Both the position numbers and the translations under genes were made by a program. From Candidatus Aegiribacteria sp. (GTDB lineage: Bacteria > Fermentibacterota > Fermentibacteria > Fermentibacterales > Fermentibacteraceae), in NCBI GenBank assembly GCA_030634715.1, contig DAOWAG010000005.1:1-16264 (forward strand): a stretch of DNA of 16,264 bases. The letters run 5' to 3'. Every line of letters begins with the position of its first letter. The stretch's first letter is position 1. Shown piece by piece: positions 15,801-16,264 of this stretch. The notes below the pieces were generated by a model. That model was not told the origin of the DNA, did not search any database, and was given only the letters and a program-made list of their open reading frames with translations.

Positions 15801-16200
15801 CATTGTCCCTCGCCAGACGCAGAGCTGAGAGAAGAAGGTTTGCTCTATCCAGCAGTGTAAGACCATCCTGCTTCAGTGCTGTCGAAAACTCGGAAAGCAG
15901 AACTCCCGGGGCGAAAAGGGCATATTCAGTGAGTTTCCTTACCCATACATCCGTCATTTTGACAGCATACTCTTCCTTTAGAGCATTATCCGCCTCTTTC
16001 GAAAGCTGCCATGCCGGGACACTATGCTCCCGCTTCTCCTTTAACAGACCTCTTTCCGAAAGAGAAGCAACAGTTTCCCCCGCCGTGTTCAAATCCACCT
16101 CAAGAATGAACGCTATCGCTTTTGTGCTGAGATAACCCTCAGCTGCGGAAAGAAGCGCAGGAATCGAATGCTGAAGATAGTTCGGTGATGCCAGGGTCAA
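12808..16200 (-). CDS. Large TPR-GAF-degenerate GGDEF signalling-type protein
   Basis: 1130 residues, no signal peptide or clear membrane segment. Residues about 10-60 look like a winged helix (TKAIAFILEVDLNTAGETVASLSERGLL). A long helical array with TPR-like units covers roughly 90-640. A GAF-like sensor region, led in by a helix, occupies about 650-815. A GGDEF-fold domain spans 822-965: DTMTG (822-826), metal-type aspartates D857 and D859 in LLFADVD, then RIKEDLFGIIL where KEDLF (898-902) replaces GGDEF. Losing both glycines should abolish diguanylate cyclase activity, leaving a binding or structural role. The last 145 residues look weakly GAF-like. The start is TTG at 16200, since an in-frame TGA stands five codons upstream; GGGATGGA gives a fair ribosome site. 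A regulator of some pathway is inferred; its input and output are unknown. Confidence 0.7.
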   Translation of the reverse strand: MTLASPNYLQHSIPALLSAAEGYLSTKAIAFILEVDLNTAGETVASLSERGLLKEKREHSVPAWQLSKEADNALKEEYAVKMTDVWVRKLTEYALFAPGVLLSEFSTALKQDGLTLLDRANLLLSALRLARDNGEFKRVTQYIHTLMNLPENTLSLPGMREIFKIYKPRRLRDTEHAEARKFFESILPSLGSSSDRAMALTRLGECELMENEFPLAEQHLNDALRLSMSAEAGVWLPEILESIVEVPHDFKGMRKTATKIQNVITWVPELEDNDLIVVILATAAVSLATLRMNAAAESAIQAALKRTSVLSLSSRQSLELSRAKVYMALGKKKKALVMLERALLLAEKLGNQMTVAEILNGIVSAMKDRSGFTIRNLISIIERVSENTSTRGCVSNHLYALDHLADTYFRTLQISHSRSAQRAVRGILQFEEMLSTAPVTEWCSAYLGYLTGETPISEKADLLLPGTVKYLQKLRDGEEPIKEAGSISDFLLSSPGGEAYIYALFLALESFAEGFEKASTIIAAALDSSISNFQQETMLSLKLCLSALLSSKHEHAEDFFSSAQILTRQTDRLLLLWLIMRCRIRLNLSRQYAEEAKLYLLLAELDQYIAGQLTENERIQFLNVSNCNERDRVLRKLAGGAEGSLIELRDILAGKIESELSEMIREMSGMSNKISTRSEISRSLEILGLLTKVDRILALKVNNGEIRIIESHGFGKERLPEGEEKKTILEYPEDIRRVDNFGITPFGSRRYLVVPTESSVIPLHAEKRVRAVQMRQGNYLLLEMDTPFNTVERSAEVFLSGFYRQIGSALLLRDRESMAYVDTMTGSVIGFSWTRKLRELLAEDVSESAPLSLLFADVDRLSEINELFSFETGDGILKTIVSTISRTLRPNDIIGRIKEDLFGIILPDTNSENALMIAERVRREIAGTDMRPDQVPVTVSMGSATLHSSGDNLDLIVSRAYAALQRSRDNGRNQTTAWSANDDVGEGDLGVLTTFNTGDPGWDYALNQTALELLTLDRPSIELISRKMRNALRSEYLYLESAGGSSFEVGIRLAGKIMGEIQSDRIGRIEYHPDIFGRYHVLSKRFEHGGRLVSAWDINTCVSQSMRNVFRAFAALSDMLLDRNSSSGKR

Positions 16201-16227
16201 GTTAATTCCATCCCATCAATAAACAGA

Positions 16228-16236
16228 GTTATAACA
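16228..16236 (-). promoter_or_regulatory. Candidate extended -10 promoter of the large signalling gene
   Basis: On the minus strand TGTTATAAC (16236-16228) fits the extended -10 form TGnTATAAT except for its last base. No -35 box is visible at 17 bases. The predicted start near 16221 leaves a leader of about 20 bases to the TTG at 16200. Confidence 0.4.
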
Positions 16237-16264
16237 CAATTGCACAGTTCGCCTTTCAGGTCAA

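Overview
The window looks like a compact chromosomal stretch from a bacterium of the FCB group (Bacteroidetes, Fibrobacteres and relatives, including candidate phyla). This is inferred from a secreted protein with a Por/type IX-style C-terminal sorting domain and an FCB-type extracellular beta domain beside it. I see no mobile elements, CRISPR arrays, tRNAs or rRNAs. Five of eleven genes appear to start with TTG or GTG, and three convergent gene pairs end within 0-10 bp of each other with no visible terminator between them.

Left part (1-4920): metK (S-adenosylmethionine synthetase, minus strand, C-terminus off the edge) is preceded by a complete SAM-sensing leader. It has a good promoter, a SAM-II riboswitch aptamer, an intrinsic terminator, and a 9-bp antiterminator that uses the aptamer's own 3' strand. 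Divergent from it is a probable cobalamin-binding radical SAM enzyme. It converges exactly (shared TGATCA) on a secreted beta-domain protein, which lies downstream of a secreted thioredoxin-fold protein with a sorting domain. A gap of about 460 bp follows, holding a 17-bp-arm inverted repeat with two outward-facing TTGACA boxes.

Middle (4921-9920): a small acidic TPR-like protein (plus strand) converges on the chaperone cluster dnaK-grpE-dnaJ (minus strand). A 58-codon, two-helix membrane protein with a strong Shine-Dalgarno site and TTG start follows dnaJ. DnaK, GrpE and DnaJ form the Hsp70 cycle: DnaJ delivers substrate and triggers hydrolysis, and GrpE exchanges nucleotide. grpE and dnaK overlap by one base.

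Right part (9921-16264): uvrA (excision repair damage sensor, plus strand) is preceded by small dyads and converges on a 1130-residue signalling-type protein. That protein has a winged-helix-like N-terminus, a long TPR-like array, a GAF-like region, a degenerate GGDEF domain (GGDEF replaced by KEDLF) and a further C-terminal domain.

The most noteworthy signal is the SAM-II riboswitch with full terminator/antiterminator circuitry on metK in a genome that does not look proteobacterial.
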